Part shown: positions 10,391-22,380 of the stretch, one piece after another
Layout of the letters: each line of letters begins with the position of its first letter
How positions within the stretch are numbered: the stretch's first letter is position 1
Assembly (NCBI GenBank): GCA_026874595.1
Contig: CM049308.1
Span: 24,206,367 to 24,270,366, forward strand
From: Sipunculus nudus
Lineage: Eukaryota > Annelida > Sipuncula > Golfingiida > Sipunculidae
Reading direction: 5' to 3'
Length of the DNA: 64,000 bases
Made by a program: the position numbers and the translations under genes
The notes under the pieces: generated by a model
The model's database searches: none
What the model saw: the letters and a program-made list of their open reading frames with translations, nothing else
Told to the model about the DNA's origin: nothing

Positions 10391-10740
10391 TTATCTTCAA
10401 GGGTGGGGGATGACCCGAAGGCGTGGTAGGGTAAACAAAGTTGGGACAACCTGTTTACAAACACACACACATATATAAATATATATATAACTGCTACTAT
10501 CTGTGTGACATATTTCAAACATATTACTATGGTTTTCAAAAATAAGTTATTATGTTTCCAGTAAATGTTATTCTAACCAAGATTTAGGACTTTTACATTT
10601 CAGCGTAAACTCAGAAAGGGATCCAAAGTCTATAATTCTCGTTAATAATATATATAAATATTATTCTCTGAATATAAGAGGGATGATTATATTGACACCC
10701 TGCTAAAGTGTGATTGGGATATAGTCCGGGAGATAATTGC
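10390..10740. repeat. Dispersed repeat shared with 55660-56060
   Basis: Shared blocks: 'tatcttcaagggt.ggggatga', 'ctgtgtgacat.t.tcaaa', 'atataaatattattctctga' and 'attgac.ccc..caaagtgt'. It includes a short CA/TA tract. Related G-rich ends occur near 47970 and 62610. Confidence 0.65.
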
Positions 10741-10776
10741 TGCATGGGCACAAATAAACGCAATCGTCCAACCGAT

Positions 10777-11956
10777 CAGGGACGGATTAAGGTTCCAATT
10801 GGCCATTAGCTCCCAAGCAAGCAAGCGACCCTTACATCAAAGTGATTATGTTTGCACAAATAAACAAGAAATTCTTTAAAAGCAAATTGTAATTCTAATG
10901 ATATACATCCATATTATAACATGCGGTGTAATGCGAAATCGGTCACTGTGTTACATACAAATCCATATGCCCTTAAACCCCGGCAAAAAAAAATTAAATT
11001 TTTTCAAACGATTTATGCTGAAATCGGAATTTTCAAACGGAAATTTGATGACTTGCAAAGGTTGGGAGACCAGGTAAAGGAATTTATCAATCAGTATTAT
11101 CATAAAATGTTAACAATTACCGCAATTAGAAGGTATTAATATTAAATATAAAGTATGAGAAGAAGTAATATACTTGTATATTCCAAAGCTAAATCACACG
11201 GATCTGCTGACTAAATCTGAGGTTCAAAAGGTACTACAGGTCGAGTGAAATGGCAACCTCGGGGGGGGGGGGGGGGGCTGATGTAAGGTTCCGTTATGCT
11301 ATACTGACTTTATTTTTTTCAAATGAGATCGTTTCCAGTTTTTTGGCAAAGGCGGTTTAAACCCGAAGGGACAATTTTTTCGAAATTGGGAGCTCCAAAA
11401 TTACTTCAATGTTCTTTACGTGACACGGTTTCCTTTCTCACAAAAGGTTTTCACATTAATTCATTTTAAACACTTTCTCCCTTTTCAGTAGCTCATTCGC
11501 AGTGATATGGAATAAAAATCAGCATGCATTTTGTTCAACCGCATACAGCATGGGTGAAATGAAACAACATTTTGATTTGTGGTATCTGGTAACAACAGCC
11601 AAACAGCAAGGGTATTACATATGGGTTGCCAGGTAAAACATCTTAGCATAAACACAGGAAATATAATAAACGTGAGTGCTGTCCTTTCAATTTCGCGAAT
11701 TATTATTATTTTCAATAATCAAATCAAGGAATAAGTACATTGCAACATCAAATAAGAATTCTATAATTAAGATTTAATATCGAACCCGAATCTCATTGCT
11801 GGCATTCAGCTTACTCCGTCCTCATAAAATCAATCAATTATATTCCTTTTACATTTCTTTGTAAACTAATTCGGGGGGGGGGGGGGGGGGGAGGGGCTAA
11901 ATAACTGGGGCCAATGGCTCTAGCGCAGTCAGCTACCCTATCTTAATCCGGCCCTG
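10777..11956. mobile_element. hAT-like non-autonomous DNA element
   Basis: Left end CAGGGACGGATTAAG (10777) and right end CTTAATCCGGCCCTG (to 11956) form imperfect terminal inverted repeats of hAT type, about 1.18 kb apart. No clean 8-bp target duplication was visible and there is no transposase frame. The pairing of these two ends as one element is therefore inferred. It contains G homopolymers at 11263-11278 and 11874-11891. Confidence 0.5.
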
Positions 11957-12146
11957 TCCACTAGCAGCGTATACAGAAAAGTCAGGCTTACTGGTAATGA
12001 ACATATATAACTATCAATTTCTAAGGACTCCCTTAATCGTTATTGCATTCACCTATTCGGACCATATTCGAAGGTTCATTCTTTTTTCATTAGTGAAATA
12101 TTAAAGTAGAACACGAAACTCTAGCAGAGGGCAGGGCGTCTGAACA

Positions 12147-12925
12147 AAAAAGTACTAGGTACCTCGGCCACACGTGTAGATGACGATATCTAGATGCATC
12201 ATTGACCTCTACATTTGAAAAAAAACTATGAGAATGTTTTCGAGTTAAGAGTTGTTCACTACATGGTGGATAGGGCAGCCATATCATCGGTCGAAGACTA
12301 CAGCATTAAGCACTTAAATCAAATCAGATTTCCGGAAGCAAAAATTGTGAATATTGTTAATTAGGAAATTTTCGCGAGAGAGCGCTTTTCGCTGACATCG
12401 AGAGCGTATATGTTGATTGGCGGAAAATAAATTTTCTCGAAAATTGAATAATGGAAGATGTACCATAAGTGTGACTCAAAAACAAATGAACAAACAAATA
12501 CGTTCAACTCCATTGTACTTTGATGGCTTAAAATCTCCATTAAGACCCTTTGAACATCAAAATGAGCCTGTTGACTCAAAACGATAGATAATTGATAAAT
12601 TAAACGCGAGTGCCTAATTTACACATATATTATGCTTTAACCGCCACGCAACGTCGGTTTGTGTAAGCATAATTAAATGAGTAACTGACTTGACCTTTCA
12701 GCCAATATCAGTGTTGAATCTCGTTCAATTGGCAGGCGATTAACGCAAGAAATATGTTCGCAAAATATTCATCCATATAAATTCGCAAAATTTGCGAAAT
12801 TTGTGAGTAACAGGTTCCCCAGTTGTATTATAGTGTTCAAATTTTGAAACCTGGTATGGCCAAACCTGTCCATTTTTTTCCTTCCGTGCCCTGATCCTCT
12901 ACCGTCCTGAATCGTCCGGTGTGTT
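12147..12925. repeat. Diverged 0.8-kb duplicate, copy B
   Basis: Partner of 1-800 in the same orientation, the start of the second arm of the direct duplication. Confidence 0.8.
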
Positions 12926-13091
12926 TTTGTTCTCACTGTACTGTTCAGTCCTCCAACACTTGATCCAAACCTTTTTGTGTAACCTATTTCTTTAAAATAA
13001 CAATTCTAATTCAGTTTAAAGAAACGCAAATATTCATCTTCGTAATGCCACCAATAAAAGTGTATTTACTGTGTTATACATACCTCCCATC

Positions 13092-13099
13092 TATCTATA

Positions 13100-13155
<56 letters not shown>
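13092..13155. repeat. (AT)n microsatellite
   Basis: About 30 AT units with one G interruption at the start. Confidence 0.95.
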
Positions 13156-13158
<3 letters not shown>

Positions 13159-14030
13159 GACATTTTGTGTGAAGCACATCTGCGTCCAGTTGGTGATGAA
13201 AAAAAAGGGGGGGTGGTTATTCATGCCCAGTCGTAACTGCATTTTCTCCTTTCCGCTTTCTTTCTAGAAGATCACTTTTCGTATTAGTCATTGTTGCTAG
13301 TTGTGCAAACCAAGTAAAATCAATAACGTTTAAATATTACATTTTTTTAGTCGTAAGCGGTCATAACCCCTAGTGGGACTAAGCGCAAACAATATCACAT
13401 CTTTTGAGGCGACCATATTGTCCAAGATTTAGTCCTCCACGGGTGTAACCGAAGGTGACTACCAGTTTTGAATCATGATATGACCAAAATTGCAATTATT
13501 TACCTCAAATGATGTACCCTTTATAGTTTCCCTCCTGAAACAAATCAATTGTCCGTTTTCCTTCAAACTGATCCTGCAAATGTTCATTCAAGCAAAGAAA
13601 GTTTTTGTTGTTGAGCTGCATACCGTTTGGGTACAGTATCAACTCGTTTATTCGCCAACCCTAAGGCTTAGACAATTATTGGAGGTGTTCGAGGGCGGCG
13701 GATGATCGAGGGACCTTATTTCTTCACACCACCTGGCCTTTTAGTCAAGTTATATTTATAAGCAATGGAAAAACCGGACTGAAATAGCAAGACTTCAACA
13801 TGACAACAAAAATCCTCAATTTACTATACAATCTTAATCAAAATTAATTGTTAATTTATTCTAGATGTAAATTTGAAGTAACAAAATTTCTAAGGACAAA
13901 GTATTATTAACAAAATAGGTACAAATTTAAAAAAAAATGTTAAGTGTATTTCTTTCGAACGACAGGGGTTGCTGGTGTCGTTCATTGAAATTGTAAACAA
14001 AATAACCCCATTTGCTGGGATATTCCTTTT
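13156..14030. other. No gene seen
   Basis: AT-rich. A 71-codon open frame at 13490-13705 (+) lacks any recognisable motif. Confidence 0.45.
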
Positions 14031-14034
14031 CAAA

Positions 14035-14940
14035 TTATGGGTCTAATCAATTAAGGAAAATGCACGGTGATACTGGGGTCGGCAGGGTAAAGTTACATGC
14101 CAAAGTTATGAGTTCAAAATTTATATTTATGTGTCGCATCACAGTAGGATTTAGGGCATAGGGTGAGGTTGTTCACAGTAGTTGTTTGAATTGTAACTCC
14201 ATTAAGCTGATCAATTTTTTTGATTTTACATAAAATCATGTGGTGTGGCCATCGGTCATTATTCAGTCCCTTGGCCCTCAGACTAGCCCAGTCGATGCAG
14301 TGTCTAAATAATTTATCCCTTACTCTGACAGAGTCATGAAACTTGCTCTCACTGTGTCGCAACGCAGGTACTGCCACCTTGAGGCAAATTATATAATTAA
14401 TTGTAGGCGCTCTGCCCAACTGCTGATCTCTTTGAGACAAGAGGTATCACCGAGCGCGGCTATCTGCATAAAGGCTAATTCATAACACAGAAGATGTTAG
14501 TTATCTGTGGACATTTAAATTTTTTTTTAATATTTGAGACTCTGTGCTACAAAAAAAATATCACCGATTGTGCTGTGGTAACCAAGTTGGTTTTAGATGT
14601 TTCTGTAATTCAATAGGTCAAGATGCCTCATTGGCACCTATTATTCCTGTGATTATAAGAAAGTTCAAGCTATCTTTGAGATATTGTTATTGAAATAAAT
14701 CACCTATTCCGCTCTGGTGGTCGTTTTGAAATTCGGATAGGTCTGTAATCCGTTAGGTCTGTAGCCCTTATTGACACAATTTTGGTATCGGTGACATGCA
14801 GATATGTAAAATGCATTATCTACATTGGCTAAACATAATAAAGAGAAGAAAAATATGGGACTGTCCGAAAGTGCTCACATGATAGATATGCCTACTTTAT
14901 GGAGATGCCTACTAAAAGAGGTTGCATAGATTTAACAAGT
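14035..14940. repeat. 1.2-kb repeat unit, copy B (internally deleted)
   Basis: Begins 'attatgggtctaatcaatta' like copy A. It lacks the GC-rich 'acacggcgccgctgttca' block and rejoins at 'ttggctaaacataat'. Confidence 0.8.
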
Positions 14941-14959
14941 AACTACAGAGCTATCAGTT

Positions 14960-16012
14960 TTCATATTCTGGGTTAAATTTTGTATACAATCATGCTGTGT
15001 GCCCATTGGTCATTATTGAGTTCTTTTGCCATGATAGACTAGTTCAGCCGATGCTGAGGTTAAGACTAAATTCCTTACGCTGACAGGGCCATGAAACATG
15101 CTCTCATTGTATCGCAACGCAGGTACTGCCACCTAGAGGCAAATTTTATAATTAATGGTAGGCGCTCTGACCGACTGCTGGATCTTTTTTGAGACATGAG
15201 GTATCACCGAGATCGGCTATCGATACATTGAATCCGGTTTTTTTTTGGCAATAATAAAATAGTTACCGATAAACCTCGTCAGCGCTGAGTATACATCTAC
15301 TATTTATCATCATAAATGCTAATTCATAACACAGAAGACGTTGGTAATCTATGAACAATTTTGTTTTTAAATTTGTTTTATTTTCGAGTAGCTGTGCTCA
15401 AAGAAATTCACCGATTGTGCTGTGGTAGACATCTTGGTTTTATCTGTCTCTGTACTTCAGTAGGGCAGATGCCTCATTGGCACCAATCATCCCTGTTATT
15501 GCGAGAAAGTTCAAAAATATTCTCTTTGAGATATTGTTCTCAAAATTAATAACCTTTTGCGCTCTGTTGGTGTTCTGGAATTCGGATAGGTCTGTAATCC
15601 GAGAAGTCTGTAGCCCTTACAGACGATAACTTTTTATCGGTGAAATTTTGAAAGATAAAATGTATTCTGTATGGATAATGCGTGCGAAAGAAAGCGTCAC
15701 TGACGGATGGACGGAAAAAGAGGTTGGAATGCGATCACTACACGGCGCCGCTGTTCACGCTGGGCCATAACAAGGCTCCGGAAGTTTAAATAAGAATTCA
15801 CTTCAACTGGAAAAAAATATGTCATCTCATCAACTGAGGGAAACTCCAACAGTCCCACTCTAAATAATCTACGGGTGCCCACATTGGCTAAACATAATAA
15901 AGAGAAGAAAAATATGGGAATGCCCGAAAGTGCTCACATGATAGATATGCCTACTTTATGGAGATGCCAACAAAAAGAGGTTACATAGATTTTACAAGTA
16001 ACTACAGAGCTA
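14960..16012. repeat. 1.2-kb repeat unit, copy C
   Basis: Begins part-way into the unit ('catattctgggttaaatttt') and contains the GC-rich block at about 15740-15780. It is very close in sequence to copy D, with long identical runs around 15255-15400 and 16515-16660. Confidence 0.85.
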
Positions 16013-16016
16013 TTAC

Positions 16017-16842
16017 TTTTCATATTATGGGTCTTATCAATTAAGGAAAACTCTCGTTGATATTGGGGTGAGCAGGGCAATAATAACATGCCAAATTTCA
16101 AGGCTCAGAGTTCAAAATTTATAATTCTGTGACAAATCACAGTAGGATTCAGGGCAAAATGTAAGCGGCATATCTCAGGGTTGTTCACATTTGGTGTCTG
16201 AATGGTAACGCATTTTATCTGATCAATTGGTTTTAAATTTTGTATACAGTCATGTTGTGTGCCCATTGGTCATTATTGAGTTCTTTTGCCATGATAGACT
16301 AGTCTAGCCGATGCTGAGGTTAAGACTAACTTCCTTCACTGACAAGGCCATAAAACATGCTCTCATTGTATCGCAACGCATGTACTGCCACCTAGAGGCA
16401 AATTTTATAATTAATTGTAGGCGCTCTGACCGACTGCTTGATCTTTTTTGAGACATGAGGTATCACCGAGATCGGCTATCGATACATGGAATCCGGTTTT
16501 TTTTTTTTGCAATAATAAAATAGTTACCGATAAACCTCGTCAGCGCTGAGTATACATCTACTATTTATCATCATAAATGCTAATTCATAACACAGAAGAC
16601 GTTGGTAATCTATGAACAATTTTGTTTTTAAATTTGTTTTATTTTTGAGTACTCGAAGAAATTCACCGATTGTGCTGTGGTAGACATCTTGGTTTTATCT
16701 GTCTCTTTACTTCGGTAGGGCAGATGCCTCATTGGCACCAATCATCCCTGTCATTGCAAGAAAGTTCAAACATATTCTCTTTGAGATATTGTTCTCGAAA
16801 TAAATAAACTTTTGCACTCTGGTGGTCGTTTTGCATTTTTGT
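16017..16842. repeat. 1.2-kb repeat unit, copy D
   Basis: Matching points in C and D (for example 'cgctctgaccgactgct' at about 15163 and 16424) are about 1261 bp apart, indicating a recent tandem duplication. It is cut short at its right end by the 16843 block. Confidence 0.85.
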
Positions 16843-17103
16843 AAATTTTCAAGGCTTTTAATAGCTTACAGTATGATGTATTATATAATATGTTTTATGT
16901 ATGGGATGAAAGGAGGGATTCACAGGTCTATGTATAAGCAAATGAATCATTGGTATTACAAACGATATTTATATTATTAGTTTATCGACTTCCATGGGCA
17001 CTACGATCCACTTTCATAGCACTTCTGGGAATTGAACCTTTAAGTCGCCACTCGCGGGCTGAGACAGTGGACCATTTTACCACTCAACTGTCCGTGCAGG
17101 CCC
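16843..17103. repeat. Duplicated block, copy B
   Basis: Partner of 2750-3033, same orientation. It closes the second arm of the direct duplication. Confidence 0.75.
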
Positions 17104-17535
17104 TTATAACTCAACAGGGTTCACCCTAAAGTGATGGTTTACATCTATGTGTCATCTAAATCTTATAAATCAATACAGAGATTTATGTAAGTGGTGAAAA
17201 GAGAAAAAATACACATCGTTACAAATGTAAATGGTGCCATCTTATTCACCACTTGGCATATATTTACCATGGTTAATACATAAGCCTTTTTTCAGAATTC
17301 TCCTGCTGATAAAAATGAATTAGTTCTGTCTTAAACCATAGAGAAATATCGATAATTCAGGCCATTGATCAAGGTCTCTGGAACGGTTCTAAAAAAAACG
17401 GATACGTCAATACTTCAAAAAGGTAAGCGTATCGATGGAAACATTTTTGAGATTTGTAAAACCATGATCACTTGTTTTCTGTTGGCAAAATACCCAAAAT
17501 AACACAAATTCCAAAGAGAAAAAAAAACACATTAA
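17104..17535. other. No gene seen
   Basis: AT-rich sequence between the two duplication blocks; nothing recognised. Confidence 0.45.
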
Positions 17536-17834
17536 GTTATGACAACACTGTGTTGCACTTTCAGCTCAACCACGCTTGGTACGTCTGGAGGATGGTGTTT
17601 TATAACATAGGCTTTCATTGTAATCTTTCGCTGTTTTAATGCTGATCAACGGCATCTGCGTCAGACTTTTATGTATGTTATATATTTAATTAATAAAGGA
17701 ATCCTGTAGGATTAAATATCAGGCTGGGGCATCATTGGTAGTTAGCAGTAGTGAGACCGAGAGTTAAAGTACAGTTTACATCACACTGCTTGGGAAGAGT
17801 TGCCACGTTTATTCTTAAACATAATAAGGTAAAC

Positions 17835-17889
17835 TTTAATGGATGATGATGTTTATTGTATTCACTTAATAGTGCTTGCGCCATTCCGC
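17835..17889 (-). other. 3'UTR exon and polyadenylation signal of the inverted paralogue
   Basis: Minus-strand acceptor TTTTCAG|GCGGAATGG at 17889, followed by AATAAA (complement at 17852-17857). It mirrors the terminal exon at 9337. Confidence 0.55.
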
Positions 17890-18031
17890 CTGAAAAGGAA
17901 AAGACATGATATTACTGATATTGTTTAATATAATTATATTGATTATTGCCTATATTCACTGGGTATAAGGATAATCTATACGTTGCTTTTACCAACAGAT
18001 TTATTTGTATTTATTATTTATATTTATATTG

Positions 18032-18074
<43 letters not shown>

Positions 18075-18079
18075 TATAT
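18032..18079. repeat. (TA)n microsatellite
   Basis: About 20 TA units in the 3'UTR intron of the inverted paralogue. Confidence 0.9.
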
Positions 18080-18452
18080 TATACTTTCGTGTTTTAAAAT
18101 ACAAGTTTAAACATTCGAAACATCAGCAGAAGGTATATCAATGTTTAATTAGCTGTCATTCCGCTGCCCTGAAATATATATCTTCATAATCATTATATTT
18201 GCATTAACGTTTAACATATGAAATGTCTTTACATATGAATGTAGTATAAAGGATTCTATGGCCTTCATAATACTGATATAATAACATATTAAAAAATAAT
18301 ATATTGTCGAATATACAAAAACAAAGGGAATTCCATTTATTCCGGGAATGAATTTATAGATGTTAAGTGATTTTGATGTCGATGGACTTTTTCCATACAT
18401 GTTTTACACTTGAATACGTACGTAATAGTGATGTTTAAAACCAGAATGTCTG

Positions 18453-18631
18453 TTAGAGATCACATCTCTCTGGTGCACGATTAACGGGGTAGCAGCACAC
18501 CTCCTCACGTTCACATCGAGCTGCCAAAGTGTTCCTGCATGCTTGCTCGAAGTCTTTACAGGAATATCGCCTACATTCGCCATTAAGGTCCGGCCCACAA
18601 TAATGCGAATGTTTCTCCTCGGCAAGGACAG
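18453..18631 (-). CDS. Cysteine-rich secreted peptide paralogue, exon 2
   Basis: The minus-strand acceptor ATAG|CTGTCCTTGCC at 18631 opens a phase-1 exon of 179 coding bases, the same length as its partner at 8829-9007, ending TAA (18453-18455). It encodes VLAE and then eight cysteines in exactly the same spacing (C-X7-C-X4-C-X6-C-X7-C-X5-CC-X9-C). The invariant pieces are CGPD, NGEC, CEREE and CCYP, while the loops between cysteines have changed. The frame is intact and the donor after the stop is conserved. That pattern fits selection on the cysteine framework. No signal-peptide exon was found on the minus strand nearby, so the copy is either missing exon 1 or uses a distant, unrecognised one. 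Confidence 0.7.
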
Positions 18632-18667
18632 CTATAAATTATAACAATCATTGTATTATATATTTTA

Positions 18668-19953
18668 CAGTCAATGTGTAAAATCAGTCAATCTGTAAAA
18701 TGCCTGAAATTTTCAGTCAATTTACAAAGTGCCTGATTCACTCCTGAGTTTACAAATTGAAAATTCAGTCAGTTTATTTGTCACATTGTCTGAAATGGTT
18801 TTTTGAAGAAATACTACTGTGAGAAGGTAACAAAGATTTAAATGACATTTAATATGCTTTAACACCTTTCTCTTACAAAACATTCAAACATTTTATATCA
18901 TATCATTGCAATTTTGAAGGAAATTAACAGCAATTTTGAAGCAAATTGGGTCTTGAAAACATGGAATATTCTCGCTTCTGAAACCAACAATATATAAAAT
19001 TGTTACACATAAAACAGCAACGTCCCCTTGGAACCTCACAACGCCCCCCCCCCCCCCCCCCCCCCACCACCACCACCACCAACCAACATCTTAGACCGCC
19101 TTTGGTTATTTCACAAAATAACATAGGTTCATGTTTAAAATTTCGAATTGACCGATATTTTTATTTGCACTTTTATATTAGGGTTCAACAATGTCCGGCC
19201 ATTTTCACAAAATTGTTTCACATTTTTGGAAATAACTCTTTTTCTATTCCAAAATGCATTTTTTATTTGTCAATATGAAGGAGGGGAATATAGTAAATCC
19301 ACTAAGGTTCTCAACCCCCTGTTTCCCACCATCAATCACAGTTTTGGTCCACTCAAAGAATGAAGATTGTAAACAATTTAAAAGTAACAAATGCAGTCGG
19401 TATATTTGTGATTAAACACGACCCTTTGTAATTGACTTAAGCATATCTAAATCATGTATTTGATTAAACAAACATATAACTGTGGATATTCTTCAACGTT
19501 CTACAATCTACATCATTTATTTTACATATTATTGCACAAGTTAATGTTTTAATGTTTTATTTAATCAAAGATTTAGTTAGACTCGTTTCTCATTCTGACA
19601 AAGATGAAGCCATATGAGATGTAAAATATAGTGTGCACATTTCTTAAGTTATTATGGTCTACATATTTCATATATATGATTCTGGTTGACCCTCACCAGT
19701 CTGCATGTGCATTTTAGTCTTATTACATCATCCGTTTTCTTTATAAATGACCCAGAGAGAGGAAAGAAACGGGCATAAGATTCGGTTTTTGACAATGTCT
19801 GTCTCAAAATAGTGAGATATTTGGAACAAAAAAAACTATGTCATACAGATTCAGTCAATGTGTCAAATAAACTGGCTAATTTTTTCAAGCAATTTGTAAA
19901 TTAACTGAAAATTTCAGGCAATTTACAAATTATCTGATTTTACACATTGAATG
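18668..19953. mobile_element. Non-autonomous DNA transposon with TTA target duplication
   Basis: Terminal inverted repeats CAGTCAATGTGTAAAATCAG (18668) and the complement of CATTCAATGTGTAAAATCAG (ending 19953) match at 19 of 20 bases. Further 'gcctgaaattttcag' repeats lie inside both ends. TTA flanks both sides as a 3-bp duplication, which is typical of the PIF/Harbinger group. No transposase frame exists in the 1286 bp. One end of a related element is at about 28970-29060. It contains a poly-C/ACC tract at 19045-19080. Confidence 0.7.
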
Positions 19954-19956
19954 TTA

Positions 19957-20000
19957 CATACATACATACATACATATATATATATATGTGTGTGTGTGTG
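19957..20000. repeat. (CATA)n/(TA)n/(TG)n compound microsatellite
   Basis: Short compound array directly beyond the right end of the 18668 element. Confidence 0.9.
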
Positions 20001-20205
20001 TACTGCGTAGTTCCTTGATACAAGGGCATTTGAATTTTCCCATGGGCCATAATGTCATACATATATTTATTAATAATCAAATCTTTATCATAATAAGCAC
20101 AAGTGTCCGGAGCCTTTTCTTATTCATCTCCCAACTTTATATAAGGGCTGATGCCCGAGAGCCTTCGCTTTCCACTGACAGTAATGCTTAGATATTGTAG
20201 CCACG

Positions 20206-20345
20206 ATTTGGCAGAAGCGGATCCGGGGGAAGGGGGTGTCCTGCGGGTTTAACCCACACTTTTTAAGCCGTCGTAACCTTTTTTAAGGGTTTCAGACCAA
20301 TTTGCGCAGCTTGGACCCCAACCCCACTTTTCCGGACAATGGGAC
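20206..20345. repeat. GGATCC-type MITE fragment
   Basis: 'gcggatccgg', 'aagggtttcagaccaatttg' and 'ttggacccc' match the element at 50860-51015 in the same orientation. Confidence 0.5.
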
Positions 20346-20749
20346 CTTTTTGAGGCTTTGTTTTTACCCGTATACGTGTGATCTTTCTCTTCTTTCCAAA
20401 TTAAAATTAAAGCACGGACAGCCTGCATGGTCTTTAATGGGATTCAACCTTCCGCCAGATGTCGTCCCTCTCGAAACGAACTTCTTCTGTTTGTATAATA
20501 TGGAACGGCCGAGACTTCTTTTCTATATTTTAAATCTGTAAATTTCAAGATTATTTTCACATAAACATGCGCATGCTTATTAAACATTACTTATTCCGTT
20601 AGTCTTTGCCACAAAATCCCCCATGTTTTACGTAATTTGCCTCGAAGCATATTTTTCTCGAGTAGTTCTCGAACGGACTATATTGTCTTCTTCACTTCAT
20701 TCATACGTCCGCCGCTGGTGTATATAGAAGCTCCGGTGCATTTGGGGGT

Positions 20750-21430
20750 CAGATTTTAACTCCAACAATCCTTAACAGGAGGGTCATTCTCTCAATTCTC
20801 AGTCTGCGCAATGTGAGGGGAGTCTTTGCCTCTGGGCCAGTCTCAAGGCTTTGTTTTGAAGCGCTAGGCGCCGTACTAGCTGGCATTTACTGTCCATTAT
20901 CATTGCTTCTGCTTCCATAGGTCATGAATGGCCGTACACTCGCCTAGTGAAGGTATATACCGAACTGAGGGTCGGCATGCCCCCTTTTTCTGCTCGAAGT
21001 GCTTTCAAGCAGAAATATCCATACACGATCCCTCTGTGTACTAGCACACTTTTATAGGAACCAGCGAAAAACGTCACAATAGTCAGTTAGAGTGCTACCC
21101 ACTCCCTAAATTTGTACCATCCTGGAAACCAGGGCGATATTCAAACTTAAATGCAGATGCAGGATGCAACTGTCGACAAAGCAATTTTGCATGTAGCAGG
21201 GAGAACTGGTGTGGGACATATGTTATTTGAGAGAAAATACATATACATATAGATTGTCATGTACGCGCGACGCATCAACAATGAAATTGAAATGAAAATA
21301 ATACAGACAGACAGAAAGACAGACAGAGATCGAGGGGATGTAGAAACATTCATATGAATGACAATGTTGTGGGGGAGCAGAAACGAATAATACGTTTGTG
21401 TAGGCATGCTGACATTGTATAGCTGCAGAA
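20750..21430. other. No gene seen
   Basis: Mixed sequence with a short (GACA)n-like stretch at 21302-21328. Open frames on the minus strand have no family match. Confidence 0.45.
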
Positions 21431-21700
21431 CCTTCTGGTGTAAAAGTCACCGAGTTATTATATAAGCATTTCTGTGAAATATTGTGTTTTTTTCTAGTTT
21501 GAAGAGATAAGGTGCGAGGTTTGGCAAGATTTACAGTATTATCATGTTGTCAAGCGGGTTATATATTATGAAATGCCGAAAACTAGACCTGTGTGGCTGT
21601 AAAAGTTGCCGAATTATAAGTATTTTGGAGTAGTTTCATTTTTTCTCGTTTGACGAGATATGGTGCAAGATTTGGCTTAAAAATTGACTGAAAGATAGAA
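21430..21700. repeat. Local tandem duplication of about 150 bp
   Basis: 'ctggtgtaaaagtcaccgag...tttctagtttgaagagataagg' (21433-21515) is repeated as 'tgtggctgtaaaagttgccg...tttctcgtttgacgagatatgg' (21585-21665). Confidence 0.6.
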
Positions 21701-22380
21701 AAGGTAGCACTAATACTTTCAAATGATCAAGTTATAAACCAAAAAACCATGGTAACCATGGTAACCGTAGATAAAACTAGTAACATATCACTTGAAATGT
21801 CAGGGGATGTCCAACAAAATGTGTTATAATTTATGTTGGTAACTTATAAAGTTGTGGAGATATGCCTCTAAAAATTTTGTAGGGTATCGACTGCAGCGCC
21901 TCCTAGCGGTCATATTCAAAGACTGAAAAAGTGATTTCGAGTTATTGTCGTGGAAAACAAGATTAATCAGTTTCAAGATGATTCCTGCAACTTGTGGCCT
22001 CTAAGGTATCCTTATATGAAATCTCGAAATATCGCGTTTTTGATGACCTTGACCTTGACCCAAGGCCGATATTAATAAAAAATAGGCTTTCAGGACTTCG
22101 GGTTGTTCACAACCCTGTAAGCTACATCTCTATACTGATGACCCGTTTCATATGTTATGTGTAATAATGTCCTTCAGGACTACTGTGCACATGTGAATCG
22201 AATACCCTTTCTTAAAAGCTTATTGCAGTGGAGAAGTGCCAAGATTAATCTATATTTTCACAAAATTTAAACACACTTAAAACATATTTAACATATGAGG
22301 AGATATTCAACAATGTGACAAACACTTACTTCCATCTGATAAACGTTGATCAATTTACGGTCTTTGAAGATTTATGGTTT
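21700..22380. other. No gene seen
   Basis: Mixed sequence; 'accatggtaaccatggtaac' at about 21747 is a short palindromic duplication. Confidence 0.45.

Larger units (their letters stand above)
17540..20740 (-). repeat. Inverted segmental copy of the peptide-gene locus
   Basis: On the minus strand this segment follows the order of about 8100-9700. From 20740 downward it shows 'tacaccagcggcggacgt' and 'tagtccgttcgag', then 'gcatgcgcatgtt', 'gttcgtttcgag' and 'tctggcggaag'. The cysteine exon, the 3'UTR exon and the 9470-9700 downstream block follow. It is longer than the + copy because a 1.3-kb element and other DNA have entered the intron. The exon-1 region (7758-7794) has no visible counterpart, so the copy may be truncated at its 5' side. 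Confidence 0.8.

Noticed and set aside
19000-19280. Open frames around poly-C/ACC
   Set aside because: They lie within a non-autonomous transposon and depend on the C tract.
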